Positions 12,201 to 27,200 of a DNA stretch of 64,000 bases are shown here, piece after piece. Under the pieces are notes generated by a model. That model ran no database searches. It was not told where the DNA came from and saw nothing but the letters and a program-made list of their open reading frames with translations. The stretch lies in NCBI RefSeq assembly GCF_032854445.1, contig NC_088298.1:24201295-24265294 (forward strand). Direction: 5' to 3'. Numbering within the stretch: position 1 is the stretch's first letter; each line of letters begins with the position of its first letter. The DNA is from Liolophura sinensis. Its lineage: Eukaryota > Mollusca > Polyplacophora > Chitonida > Chitonidae. Both the position numbers and the translations under genes were made by a program.

Positions 12201-15200
12201 TGCTGGTAACTGGGATGAAGTGGGCTGCAGTAAGTTGATCGTATGGCTGGGTCAGATTGTTTGACTGTGCTGGTAACTGGGATGAAAGTGGGCTGCAGTA
12301 AGTTGATCGTATGGCTGGGTCAGATTGTTTGACTGTATTGGTAACCTGGGATGAAGTGGGCTGCAGTAAGTTGATCTTCTGGCTGGGTCAGATTGTTTGA
12401 CTGTATTGGTAACTGGGATGAAATGGGCTGCAGTAAGTTGATTGTATGGCTGGGTCAGATTGTTTGACTGTATTGGTAACTGGGATGAAGTGGGCTGCAG
12501 TAAGTAGATCATATTGCTAAGTCAGATTGTTTGACTGTGTTGGTAACTGGGATGAAGTGGGCTGCAGTAAGTTGATCTTAAGGCTGGGTCAGATTGTCTG
12601 ACTGCATTGGTAACTGGGATGAAGTGGGCTGCAGTGAGTTGATTGTATGGTTGTTAGATATGGATTGACTCTGTTGGTAACTGGGATGAAGTGGGCTGCA
12701 GTGAGTTGATTGTATGGTTTGTTAGATATGGATTGACTCTGTTGTAACTGGGATGAAGTGGCTGCAGTAAGTTGATTGTATGGTTGTTAGATATGGATTG
12801 ACTCTGTTGGTAACTGGGATGAAGTGGGCTGCAGTAAGTTGATTGTATGGTTGTTAGATATGGATTGACTCTGTTGGTAACCGGGATGAAGTGGGCTGCA
12901 GTAAGTTGATTGTATGGTTGTTAGATATGGATTGACTCTGTTGGTAACCGGGATAAATGAGTTATTTGTTTTATTTATTTGTTTTGTCAACAATATACTG
13001 GGATGAATAATAATAGTATAATTTATTTCACAAATCAATTTCAATTTAACTGTGAAAAGTGTAATCACATGACTTTGAGGAATATTCACTAAGCTGTTTT
13101 TTCGACCTGGCTCGTAGATTCCCCTGCTGTAACTGGTCATAGGGGCCCTTGTTGGCTTTAAGCTGTCAACCACTCTCCTGTGGCCATTTGCCACGTTGGT
13201 TGACAATCAGTCTGGGGCTCGTCTCACAAAGCGCATGCAGGGCTGTGAGGACGCAGTGTGTGCTTTGTGAAACAAGCCCCTGGTGTGCACGCCTGTATGC
13301 ACACAAGGTAAAGTTTGTCAGTGACTTGCCACAAGTTAGTGGTTTTGCCCCACAGGTCCCTGATTTCTTCCACGTATAAAACTATATTGGCTTTTGTAGA
13401 AATCCAAACTTCTTGAGAATGGCAATAAACAATAAACAAGTCAGTAAAGAAAGCAGAGTAGTTTTCTATGAGAAAATTGTTTACATCTTGTTTAATACTT
13501 AAGCCAAAAAAATAAATTCATTCCAAACCTTTTTTTTAACTAGATTTGACATGCGCTAACCTGAAGATCAATGGGGAGACCCTGGAAGGCTTGGTGTCCT
13601 GTAACACGACCTCCGCCTGCATCCTGCCAAGCTGGATCTGTGACGGCAACAATGACTGCTGGGATGGGAATGATGAGAAGAACTGTACCAAGCCAAGTAA
13701 GAGTTGTCTCCTTTTAAACTAAACTAATGGCTGTCTGCCTTATGAATGGATTTAATGTACCTACAAGTTTATGAACTGCTCAAAGGACAAATTTTAAAAT
13801 CCACCCATATATTATTTCAAAAAACTCCTGCCACTCTGACCTAAGACCATAAAAGAGGAAGTTGTAACTTCCTCGCTTGGTGTTCAGCATGAAGGGGATA
13901 GTGCAACTACTGGTTGACCCGTATCAATATAATGGCTCGGGTGGGGCGGCTTACTTGCCTTCAGTAAGTCGTCTCAGAGAAGCAGCACTAGATAAAAGAA
14001 CGGTGGAAATCCATCCTGCAAAAAGGAGGCACATTACAAGCACTCTGAGGATTCCTTCGTCGTCATATGTTAAGTACGACTTTAAACCCCAAGCACTCAC
14101 TCACTCCTGCCACTCTGGGTTTTGTCCATCAGCAGAGCATTTTTTCTGCACCACTGGTTACATATTCATTATTTTTGCTCTTATTACATTACCAAATTAA
14201 ATGACTGAATGATTGATTGGGGTTAGGATGACAGCAATATTTCATATATTCCATATCTGAGCAAGTCCCATTTTAAAGAATCAATTGTCCTAAGTAGGAT
14301 CAGACGGTTGCAGTTGTGAGTGAGGTAGTGAGCTTCCTTATAAACGTTCTTCACATCTGGCACACTGCTCAATGTCTTTCTGTTTAGGCCTGGAATAAAT
14401 CATTTTTGTTCTTTTTTTTTTTTGCTATACACCCATCAGTACTGTCTGTATTGTGATTATGGCATGGCTGTGGTCATCCGTGCATTTGTCCTGGCGTAAC
14501 CTTAACATATTGGCATTGTTTATGGGTGTTCCTCCATAATGACAAGTCTAGTTAGGGGTCCTGATTTGTGTGTGTGTGTGTGTGTGTTTACAGTTAAGTC
14601 TCCGTGCTCAGACGGTGGTTTTTCCGTGTAAGAGTGGTAACTGCATCCCTCAGGGCTGGCATTGTGACAAGGACAACGACTGTGGTGACAACTCTGACGA
14701 GGAAAACTGTGGTAAGATGCCTAATTTAATAGGCCCTCTTTATATTTTGTGAAGGGGTCACATGCTACGTCACTAACGTATGCAAATAATATGCGCTGAA
14801 ATGTTGGCGCAAGGTGACATCACAAAGAGTGCAGCATCGGCTGGAAAGATGGAGGGATTGTAGTACCAAGATTATTTTACATGGCTCAAAGCTTTAATAA
14901 GTGTACAATATTTATTCTAAGCAACCTGTAAAGTGTGAATTCTAGGTCTGAAAAAGACTGGAAATTTGAAACCCTCAGTGTGTAAGAAGCGTGTGTTGTT
15001 GTTGTTGTAGAGTACACGTGTGAACCTCGGCAGTGGCAGTGTAAGCGAGACTCCACCTGCATCCCGAGTCCGTGGCGATGTGACGGCCACCCGGACTGCC
15101 TTGACAACTCGGACGAGGATGAGTGTGACTTGAGCTCGTGCAGCGTCGATGAGTTCCGCTGCAACTCGGGACGCTGCATTCCGCACCTGTGGGTGTGCGA

Positions 15201-18200
15201 TGGAGACGCAGACTGTGAGACCAATGGGGAAGACGAAAGCCCGGAGAATGGCTGCTGTGAGTGCTGATAACCTGTATGGGTTGAGCAGTCCACGAAAAGC
15301 AGTCCCGTTGTATTCATATTTTATACAATGCGGCCTCATAAGATATATTCATTGGCTTGTTTCCTGTCAAAGCTTTCTGTAGGCTTTTCTTGAAAGGGCT
15401 GTTCTTCATTTGTAGCTAGTAAAATGTGTTTTACTGTAAAAGAAAAAAAGTAACAAAAAGAAAATGAGTGGTCTGACCAATTTCAAATTTGTTTTAAGTT
15501 GCATAAGCTTATTAAAAAGAGAGCAAATAAGAGGAAGTGACAAACAGTACCAAAGTACCACTGAGTGCTTATGAGATTATCCGCCATTGTTGTTGTTGTA
15601 GCTCCTGACATCATCTACCGTTGTTGTTGTAGCTCCTGTCAACTGTGACAAAGACGAGTTTATGTGCGCAAACAGGAGGTGTATCCGAGCTAGTTTTTAC
15701 TGCGACCATGACCAGGACTGCGAAGACGGCTCTGATGAACCCGAATCCTGTTGTAAGCACAAAAACACTTTTTCTGTCAATTTATTTTCAAACAAATGTT
15801 TTCTTTCAGCTTACTTAAAGAAAACATTTTTTATGGTTTTTTTTTCTCAATTTCAAACAAATGTTTCTCATCAGTTTAGTTTCAAACAAATGTTTTTCTC
15901 AGCATGCCTTTTATCAATGTTTTCCATCAGCTTTTTTCCCAAACATAAGATTTTGGGTATATATTCAAAGACATTTTTCTTTGATTTCAGTCACAGGTAA
16001 TGCTAGTTGTTCAGTGCACGAATTCAGGTGCGACAACAAGGAGTGCATTCCCCGCTCGCTACGATGTGACGGCATGCCCAACTGTCGCGACCACAGTGAC
16101 GAAAACAACTGCACCACTGCACCGCCACTACCATGTGCCACCACCAACACTACTGTCTACAAGTGCAAGAACGGTGCCTGTATTGATGACAAGCTGGTGT
16201 GCAACGGGCTCAACGATTGCGGAGACTTCTCAGACGAAAGTGAAAAATGTGGTGAGTAAGATGGAACTTCAGGGTTTACATGGGTTTTGAAGAAATAAGA
16301 ACATTTTATAATTTCGACAATGTTTTATTTCCCTTGCTACGAAAATGGAAGGGTGGAATGCTGCTGTCCTTCTGCAAATAGAAAGAGCATTCCATAGCAT
16401 CACGTTCAAACTTGCATTTTGTGATGCGTTCCAGTTCCAAGATGGCTGCTTACCTTTGATTCATCTGTGTGTCAGCTAATCGAGCTGCCCACATAATACA
16501 TTCCGTCAAACTTGTTCCTCGGTAGGGAACTTGCGAGCAACTCGGCTTATCTATACCTTGTAAAACCTGGAAAATTATGGCCAGAACTCTGATTTAAGTG
16601 ACAGTTATTTAGACAGTTATTGTGAAAATTCAAAATATTTTGTCCAGGACATTGGGCATGCATCAATTTTTACCTGCGTGTGGCGTTTTAGCGCTGTTGC
16701 TAATGGACCATTAATAAAACACAGGGGATCATGAAACAGATGCAGTAGTAATCTACGAGATGTTTTTGCTTCAAAAATCTTAAACCATTTTCCATATTTT
16801 TTTCTGTTTTACAGGTAAAAACGAATGTAAAGGCATCCGCCCTTGCGTTCAAGTTTGCCACGATCTGAAAATTGGATACAAGTGCAGCTGTTACTCAGGC
16901 TACACCTACAACGTAACTTCTAAAAACTGCGATGGTGAGTTAGAGAGGACTTAAAGGAGAAGGAAACAGGATGCCAAAATCAGATCAAAGAGTGCAAAAC
17001 TTATTTTCAAATATGATCTTTTGGGGTGGGGGGGGGGGGGGGGTTAGTAAAAAAAGGTATTTAAAAATATTTTTGTATGGTGGGTATTTAGGACCACCTT
17101 TTGGTATTTATCATTGTTGCATAATAATGTTCAAAGTAAGGATGTGATGCATGTCTAATAAATATATTTAAGTTTTTTGTTTATGTCCAAAAATAGGCAT
17201 TTAATCTGAATGATGATAATGTTTATGAATATATTAAAAATGTTAATGTGATCAAAATCCAGGATGAACACATTTTTCAGCTGAAAAGACCAAATTCTAC
17301 TTTCAAAGATATTTATTAAACATGTGTTACATCCTCCTTTATGACAGTATTACACAAAGACTACATTTACCAAAAAGTCATCTCAAATTCCCAAAATACG
17401 AACATTATTTTCAAGTGTCTTTTTCTCTTTAAAGAAAACCTGAAAAGAACATTTACAACTAACTTTTCGCAATCTTTCATTGGAACTTTTGTTTTCACAT
17501 TTTCTCCACCTTCAACGATACAACGTTCTTCAGCAAAATCACGACGACACGTCATTAGCATATCATTAGCTGACCTCTAACTGGCTCCTAGCTGTCCACT
17601 ACTATTCACCTTGCCAATTTCAGAGAATTCCTACAGTTTATGAGTGGTCGTTTGTGGCCAGTCTTCTTCCGCCAACAGGAATTACACACAGGAATTAGAA
17701 ATTTTGAAAATCGTGGTTATTCCCTGGCTAGGCAGTCAGCATAAATCGAGCTTGGCTGTCTGGCTACGGTTTTATGTGTAGGAGTTTGTCAAGTATCTGC
17801 TGAATTGCATTGGTTTTATACTCGTAAGCGTAATTGACTTCTCTGGCGTGTAGAGCTGATCAAGTACGAGGTTAAACACCAAGAAGGATTAGAAAATAAG
17901 TAAAACTTATAGAATCATGTCCCAAATGTCTTTCGTTCACACCAGGGAATGTTTTTTTTTTCCTGGTTTTAAACTGACTGCCCTTCGTTTAAGTGAAAAA
18001 TATAGTGTGTAGCGTTAAAATAACAATCAAATACCATAAATGGCCTAAAATCTTAAGCACAAAAGTGCACTTTTAGAGGCATATAAATATCACAAAAACA
18101 TTTTTTGGTGCTGAAACTCACAATTTTGAAGTAGAATATCTTAGGTCATTTAGGGTAATTAAATCCTAGAAATGTATTAAAAACGATTTCTTCTTTTTGT

Positions 18201-21200
18201 TACAGATGTGGATGAGTGTCTTGGTAACCCATGTGACCACTTTTGCCAGAACACGATTGGTCGGTTCTACTGCACGTGTGCAGATGGGTACAAGTTGGAT
18301 ACAGATGGTAGATCCTGTAAAGTTGCTGACATGGGTAAATATCATTATGTCAAACGTTTTATACATTTACATGAAAATTTTAAGACAAACAACTATGCTG
18401 ATCTCAGAAGCTTAGGTGTTGAAAACCAAGGTAATGCTTATCAATTTTATTAAGCCAATGTGTCAGATGTATAATGGTACTTGGCTATCAAGGTGTGGAG
18501 GATTCCTGAAGGTTGAAGCCAATATGCCTGGCGGCACCCCAGTGTCATGAAACTCTCATAGATTTAAGTCTGACTTAAGCTGAACTTGTGACTTACCTGA
18601 GGAAATTTCCTTTTGAAGCTGGCTTGTACAAAGTACAGGCGTAGTTTATGTTATACCCTGAGCGTCTCTGTCCAATAACAGGGAAAGCAGTGTAAGGCAT
18701 GGTATCTCAAAAAGTAGTGCCAGCATTGAGTTCAGGGTTTACACACATGTAGAGCACAATAACACGATATTCTGTCATTGATTAAGTGCTACAAGTTTAA
18801 TACCGTGAATTACCAAAATTCTTGACTTAGTGTTTTGTGTATTATCATCTGATTTCAACATCTAAACAAAATGTTAGGTGTGGTATCTCAAAAAGTATAG
18901 CATGTATTGACCTGAAATTTTACAGGCATATAAAGCACAGTGGCACAAGGGTGATGTAACATGGCTCATGCTTTGTGTGCATGTTAATTGTCATAAATAA
19001 TTGAGGTCAGGATTTTTAGTACTTTGTGTATTGAGCTGAAGTTTTGCATTCATGTGCCACCTACAGTTGAGCTCTTTGGTAACCTTGCTAACAAATCTAG
19101 GTTTCATTACCAAAAGTTGTCTTATACATTCATTACAGTGTTGAAAATTAGTGTTTAAATGTAAATCTAAAGTTCAGAAATGTTGCCACAAGTAAAAGAC
19201 TAAGATCTAAGTCTAAGATTCAGAGGGCCACCTAATTCTGTTGAGATGTAAAGGAACACAATTCTAGTATCCTACGTGGAATTAATCAGTCCTTTTCGCA
19301 TATGAAAGAGCAACTTTGAGTTCAATTTTTGCACATTTTACATTTGATTTTCAAGACAAAACTACACTGGTTGGATTGGCCATTTTCAGGGCTTCACAAA
19401 AAGTATAATTTTACCAGTCTACACAGAATAATGCCTTCAAAATATGCATGACTAAACACCCTGTCAGTGTGAAAGAGTTGCAGAATTGGTCTTCAGAACG
19501 GAATCAAAAATAAGCAAATCAAGTAAAAATCAAGAGTCTAATGCTGTAAAATTCCTGAATGTGTCATTGTATACATTGCTGTGTGTCCATATTTCTCTTT
19601 GTTAGCCACGCCTCCCCAGATTATCATGTCAAACCGCCACTACACCATATTTCTCTTTGTTAGCCACGTCTCTCCAGATTATCATCTCAAACTGCTACTA
19701 CACCATATTTCTCTTTGTTAGCCACGCCTCTCCAGATTATCGTGTCAAACCGCTACTACACAGTATTTCTCTTTGTTAGCCACGCCTCCCCAGCTTATCA
19801 TGTCAAACTGCTACTACACCATATTTCTCTTTGTTAGCCACGCCTCCCCAGATTATCATGTCAAACCGCTACCACACTGTATTTCTCTTTGTTAGCCACA
19901 CCTCCCCAGCTTATCGTGTCAAACCGCTACCACACCGTATTTCTCTTTGTTAGCCACACCTCCCCAGCTTATCGTGTCAAACCGCTACTACACCATATTT
20001 CTCTTTGTTAGCCACGCCTCCCCAGGTTATCGTGTCAAACCGCTACAAAACCATATTTCTCTTTGTTAGCCATGCCTCCCCAGGTTTCTGTGTCAAACCG
20101 CTGCCACACCATATTTCTCTTCGTTAGCCACGCCTCCCCAGCTTATCGTGTCAAACTGCTGCAACACCATATTTCTCTTTGTTAGCCACACCTCTCCAGA
20201 TTATCTTGTCAAACCGCTACTACACCATATTTCTCTTTGTTAGCCACGCCTCTCCAGATTATCTTGTCAAACCGCTACTACACCATATTTCTCTTTGTTA
20301 GCCACGCCTCTCCAGATTATCGTGTCAAACCGCTACTACACCATATTTCTCTTTGTTAGCCACGCCTCCCCAGATTATCGTGTCAAACCGCTACTACATT
20401 CGTAAGATGAACTTCAGCGGATCAACCGTGGAGCTGATCACAGATCGATTGGATAACGCAGTCGCTGTTGACTTTGATACCACACACATCTACTGGAGTG
20501 ATATAACAACGTCTGTCAGCAAAATCTGCAGGATGAATGTGTCGTACGCCAAAAATCAGACCACGGGTCAGAGATATCTGGAGAAAAATAAGGTGAGATG
20601 TTATTACCGTGCTTTAGAGAAGAAATTCACGCATTCATCCATTCTATCTCCTAGGTTCATGGATAAAAATTTTCAGGTGATTTCAGGAAATAAGTATTGT
20701 TGAAGTATCTAGTCATTGACCAAAATGGCCAGTAGTAATTAATTTGTATTAAGTGGGGTCAGCTATTAGAAGAAATTTCATCGGGTTTTAATGGAAAAAG
20801 ATTCTCTTTCTTGTTTTGTTTGACTTTTGCCACAGTTCATTATATCAGAAGAAAGCATCAGGGTTATGATTTTGAAGATTTTTTTTTACTTTAAAATGCA
20901 GTGGGTTATGATTTTTGTTTTTTTCATTGTTTGCAAGTGAAATTTTTATTAATTTATATTTTGTCTTTCTGTTTTGATTAGATTGAGATCCTTCATGATT
21001 CTACTGTGAGAAATCCTGACGGAATCGCCGTTTGACTGGATCGCTGGAAATCTCTACTGGTGTGACAAAACCACGGACTCCATTGAAGTCTCGAGATTGG
21101 ATGGAAGATATCGCAAAGTCCTCGTCCGAGAAGGTCTTCAGGAGCCAAGAGCACTAGAAGTCTTTCCACAGAAGGGACTACTTTTTTACACTGACTGGGG

Positions 21201-24200
21201 TGATAAGGCTCATCTCAGTCGTATTAATATGGATGGTACAAATCCTGTGAAAATAGTTACGGAGGACTTAAGCTGGCCGAATGCACTAACGATCGATTAT
21301 GTGGCTGAGAAGCTTTTCTGGGCAGACGCGAGCTTGGACTATATTGCCATGGCGGACTTAGATGGCGCAAACAAGAAGGTGGTTGTCTCGCAGAGCCTCC
21401 CGCATGTGTTCGCAATCACGACGTTCGGCAGTTACCTCTTCTGGACGGACTGGGAGACACAGTCTATCTATCGAGCGAGGAAGTTTACAGGAGAGAATGT
21501 CACCATGGTAGCGCACTTGATCCATCGGCCAATGGACATCCAGATTTATCATCCACTAAGGAGAACTCCATGTAAGCTTCTTAACCCAGGTTTTACTAGC
21601 TGCATGTTAGACCATCCTTACAAAATTAGTTTTTGGGCTCAACTTGCCCATATCAGAAGAAAATAGTGTAGGAAGGTATGGATTTCTATTAAGAAAGATT
21701 TAAAAATTAACATTCATAAATTTTTTAAATAAACTTTGATCAAAATCCCAACAAAAATTATGGTGACCTTTCAGCATAGTTCATGTGCAATGTCCTCTTT
21801 TGATTGGCTGTTGTTTATGCCTCAGTCTCTACTGATCCTTAACTTTTGATTGGCTGTTGTTTATGCCTCAATCTCTACTGATCCTTGGGTTATGATTGGC
21901 TGTGGTTTATGCCTATGTCTCTGCTGATCCTTGGGTTTTGATTGGCTGTTTACAGTGAAAGGCTCGGCCAATCCGTGTGAGAATAACGGAGGCTGCGGGA
22001 ATTTGTGCTTGCTGCGGCCTGGCAAAGATGGCCAACTCGAGAAAACCTGTGCATGTCCAGAAAATCACGACCTGGCCTACGACAATTCTACCTGTATTGC
22101 AAATTGCACAAGGTAAGTTGTTAGATGAGGTTATCCCCCCTTAAGGCAGACAGGAGTTCCAAGCTGCCCTTGTTGCTGTCAACTGACATTATTCTCACGA
22201 ATGACCATTACTACAGAACCCTTTATGTATCAGATCAACTGAACATAATATTTGATTTATTTGATGTATTTCTTCGATTGGTGATTATATACAACGGCAT
22301 GTATAGGTACATGATGTGTGGAAAAGTTCATCAAGAATTGAACTTACCACAGGTCTATAGGGCACTCTAGTTTCCTCCACTCATAAAACTTACTGCCAAG
22401 TAGAACTGAAAACTCTTGAACATAGCATTGTAAAAACAACAATCAATTACATAAATATTATATTTGACCTAAAATAATTGTTATTATAGAGGTGTAAAAT
22501 AAAGGTTATTGTAGAGGTATAAAATAAAGGTCATTGTGGAGGTATAAAATAAAGGTTATTGTAGAGGTATAAAATAAAGGTCATTATGGAGGAGTAAAAT
22601 GAAGGTCATTATGACGATACAAAGCAGAGGTCATCGTGAAGGTGTAAAATGAAGGTCATTATGGAGGTATAAAGCAAAGGTCATTATGGAGGTATAAAAT
22701 AAAGGTTATTATAGAGGTATTAAATAAAGGTCATTATGGAGATGTATAATGAAGGTCATTATGGAGGTAAAAAGCAAAGGTCATTATGGAGGTACAAAGC
22801 AAAGGTCATTATTGTGTAAAATAAAGGTTATTATAAGAGGTATAAAATAAAGGTCAGAAAATCTTGCTTCTGAGATCAATAAAACTTTCAGAATCAGCCC
22901 AAAGAGTTACATAAAGAAATTTTGTTAAATGAAGTGGGAAAATAATGGAAAACTCATAAAAGTGCTTCCTGTCTGTGTGAAGATGGTCCATAGATGTGAA
23001 CCTTTATTATGTAACGGGTATTGTTGTGCTCCTAAAACATACATGAACTACACATGCACACACACGCAGGCACGCAGGCACGCACGCACGCACACACACA
23101 CATACACACACACAGATGAAAACCATGCGTTCTACTGTGATTTTGAACTGTGTAGCTCATCCTCCAATCTCCTAGAGCCTGTCTTCTGAGCAGAGTTGTC
23201 TTTCATGTTTCTAGCGCCCAGGTTCTCTGTGACAAGACCTACAAGTGTATCCCGTTCTGGTGGCAATGTGACGGCCATCAAGACTGTGAAGATGGATCTG
23301 ATGAAGTTGGATGTGGTAAGTTACAAAACTCTTCTGATTTCCAGATTTGATTATTTACTGATGTGATAATTATGACGTGACTGCCAGCTCAGGGTTCGAA
23401 ATATTAAACTCTTTCTTTTTCCTGTGGCAGATGATTTGTTTTCTACCTGTCCAGAAATTTCTCACCTATTCCTGTCTCTTTAACAACGCGCCTGTCTTTA
23501 ATAACACATCTCATTTTCATAACATCTTTTTAATAACACATAACTCTGTAATAACACATCCTCTCTTTGATAACACATCTCTCTTTGATAACACAGCCTC
23601 TCTTTGATAATGCATCTCTCTTTGATAACACATCCTCTCTTTAATAACACAGCCTCTCTTGGATAAAATGCCTCTCTTTGATAAACATCCTCTCTTTAAT
23701 AACACAGCTTCTCTGTGATAACGAATCTCTCTTTGATAACACATCTCTCTTTCATAACACACACCTCTTTGATAACACATCCTCTCTTTAATAACACAGC
23801 CTCTCTTTGATAACATGCCCCTCTTTGAAAACACATCCTTTCTTTAATAACACGGCTTCTCTTTGATAACGAATCTCATTTTGATAACACAACCTCTCTT
23901 TGATAACGCATCTCTCTTTGATAACACGTTTCTCTTTAATAGGGCCAAACATCAAGCATCTATCAGACAAAAACAAAGTAATTATTGCAGATAAAAAAGG
24001 TTAAGTTCTAAGACTAGTTTTGATATGCTGAATTCTGGCTCAGAAATGTAATAGAAATTTCACAAATAGTGTGCTGTCACATATCACAGTAAACTGTTTC
24101 CACTCTCAGTGAGAAAAACTCTTTGTCCAGAGCAGGTGAACACCCCATTAGTTTCACCCGGCCAATCAGTTTTAGCCAATCAGTTTGTTTGTAATTCTGT

Positions 24201-27200
24201 AGTAAATTGAAGTTAAAGACACTGTCCCAAGGACCTGATATTTCACCCAAAAACATGCGCTTTAACAGCCAACTAAGCCCCCTGAAATATTATTCCTGGT
24301 GTTGAAACTTTTTTTTAATTGATATTTTTCAGTAAGATATCATCATAACTTTCTAGCAAACAGCAAAACACCTTTCTAAGATCATTGAAACTGTCAGAAT
24401 GAGGAAAATATATCCAACTTAGTTATTGACAGACTTTTACCTTCATTCAGCGTGGGTACATGTATTGTCTGTTAATCAGTTGTTTAACATTTTGACACAG
24501 GTAAATACTATTGCAGTCAGGCTGGGCTGTACCAGTGTAAGAACGCCACGTCAGACATTGACTGTCTACCACCTACACAGATTTGTGACGGCAAACCCCA
24601 GTGTCCCAGTCGCTCCGATGAGGAAGACTGTAGTAAGTAGCGTTGTATTTTAGAGCATTACTTTGCGGCCAAAATGGTAACAAGTATTTAAGTCCGCGGT
24701 CACATTTAAGGATTTTTTTTTTCATGTCTGAGATATGCTGTGTGACTTTCCACTGCAAGTTCGTTTTCATAAAAGCGCATCACTGTTTATAGCACTGCTT
24801 ATTGCAGTTGTATAATTTAGTGTGAAGGAATTGATTGGCTACGAACATACATTCATCTGCTTCTAAACAAAGAAAGTACACACTTCTAATGGGCAATCAA
24901 TGAGTAGCTTAAAATCACCTGGTGGAAGTATTCTGGCTGCAACGCCATTGGCTATCGAAGCTACGTTTCTAATTTCATACATGCAGAAAATTGTTTAAAG
25001 CGAGAGTGATTACAAAGCCAGTAGCCTGCGTGGCTGAGGTGGTTAGCGTGCCAAGGCGGCAGCGTGACCCAGGAGCTTCTCACCAATGCGATGGCTGTGA
25101 GTTCAAGTCCAGCTCGTGCTGGCTTGCTCTCCAACTGTACGTGGGAAGGTCTGCAGAAACCTACAGATGGTCGTGGGTGTCGCCAGATTTTCCTCCCATA
25201 GTAATGCTGGCTGCCGTCAAATAAGTGAAATATTACTGGGTACGGTGTAAAACACCAATCAAGTAAATAAAAATGCTACAGTATCAACCGGGCTGGTAGG
25301 AAGATGGTTAAAGTCTGTCCTTTACTGGACAAAGGTCAGTGGTTTATCATGGGCTCTTCTTTTCCTCCACCCAAGTGAAAAAGTGAAAAAACTCTCCTGT
25401 AACCCTTTAAAAACAACTGAATAAGTGAAAATATATACATGACTATGTAATGGACTGTTAAAAAAATTACATCTGTTGTTTTGTATTTGTTTTGTTTTTT
25501 TTTCTAGAAAATTACCATTGTATGCATAACCAGTACAAATGCTCTAGTGCCCCCTACCAGTGCATCGCCAAAGTTCTCAAATGTGACGGAAACACAGATT
25601 GTACGAACGGAGAGGACGAGGCAGATTGTCGTATGTATTCCATAGTCCAGTCTACCTCCCCCTAGTTCAACAGTCCATGTTGTCCAGGCCCCGGGATCAC
25701 AAAGTGATCTTTGACCGAAGGCAAAATTTTGGTCATTGAACTTTTGGTAGTTTCCTACATGTGATTTTAAATTTTGACGTAAGTCTTTAGATGGCCTCAT
25801 GATCCCAGAGCAGGTATCTGTACATTATTTTCCTCTCCAACTACGTGTACAACAACATATTAGTATCAGAACCTGTCATTATTCATGGGGCCTATGTGAA
25901 CAGAAAGGCGACCAATGGGTGTAATGAGGCCTATGTGAACAGAAGGGCGACCAATGGCTGTAATGAGGCCTATGTGAAAAGAAGGGCAACCAATGGCTGT
26001 GATGAGGTCTATGTGAAGAGAATGGCGATCAATGGCTGTGATGGGGCCTATGTTTATTGAAGACCACCTGTCTGCGACCATTGTGGCATAAAATTTTGTT
26101 CGTAATTCCTAGGATAGCTTGTCAGTCACTTGGCGATGTTGGTGGTTTTACCCCAGACAGAAGTCTTTTATAATATGGGGAAAATACCATTATGTCTTGA
26201 AATGAAAATCTTGTGCTACATGTAACTTTGTAAGAAGCTCTTCTCTGTAAGAACCTCCTCTTTGTAAGAACCTCTTCTTTGTTAGAACCTCCTCTTTGTA
26301 AGAACCTTTACATGCATGTGAATTTGAATAAAATTATAAAGTATTACATATTACTGCTGTACTTCACCTGAACGCACATCCAGAAGTACATCAAGGCTTA
26401 AAGATGATACTTTTTGATGCTAACACTTACATTTTTCTGATGAGGAATTCATGAAACGTCACTAAAAGCTGTTAAGTGGCCGTCTAAGATGGATGAGCCA
26501 ATCAGAATCGAAAAACATCACTTGGAAAATGTTAGGTGTTTAGGTAAAATACAGTATTTCACGGTGCAAATAAGACAGAAAAATGCTAGCAGTAGCAAAA
26601 GATGATGGTCTTCGCCCTTCTTTTTATTCACAGCACACATCACATGTGCTCCTAATCAGTTTGGGTGCCAGAACGGTCGATGTGTGCCGTACGTCTGGCG
26701 CTGCGACCTTGACGACGATTGTGGCGATGCATCCGATGAACCGCAAAACTGCACAGACCTTGAGTGTCTGGAAGGCTACCTAAAGTGCGGCAAAACAGGG
26801 CGCTGTATACCGCAATCATGGCAGTGTGACGGCGACAATGACTGTGGACCAGAAGATATTACGGATGAAGATCCCAGACTTTGCAGTGAGTGTGGATTTA
26901 TTTTCGTGTCCTCTTACATGAAGGTTACTGGTCAGATTATATGCCTAGAGCTGTTCCTCAACTGATATTCATGAATACTTGTTTGAAAAGTTCACTGGAG
27001 TCATAGATCAGTTTGATTACAGTACAAAAAGTGCTCTGCGAGGTTTTCTCCCACTAGGATGCTGGTCGCCGTCGTATAAGTGAAATATTTTTGAGTATTT
27101 TGTGAAACACCAATCAAATAAGTAAATAAAAATACAGTGTAAGAGCAAAAAGAAATTACATGTACATGTAAACCCTTTTCAGGTGAGACCTCCGTGGCTC

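Noticed and set aside
154-21571. LRP1 as a pseudogene
   Set aside because: Frame breaks are single bases, many in homopolymers, while every splice site, cysteine pattern and tail motif is intact; later exons are fully open.
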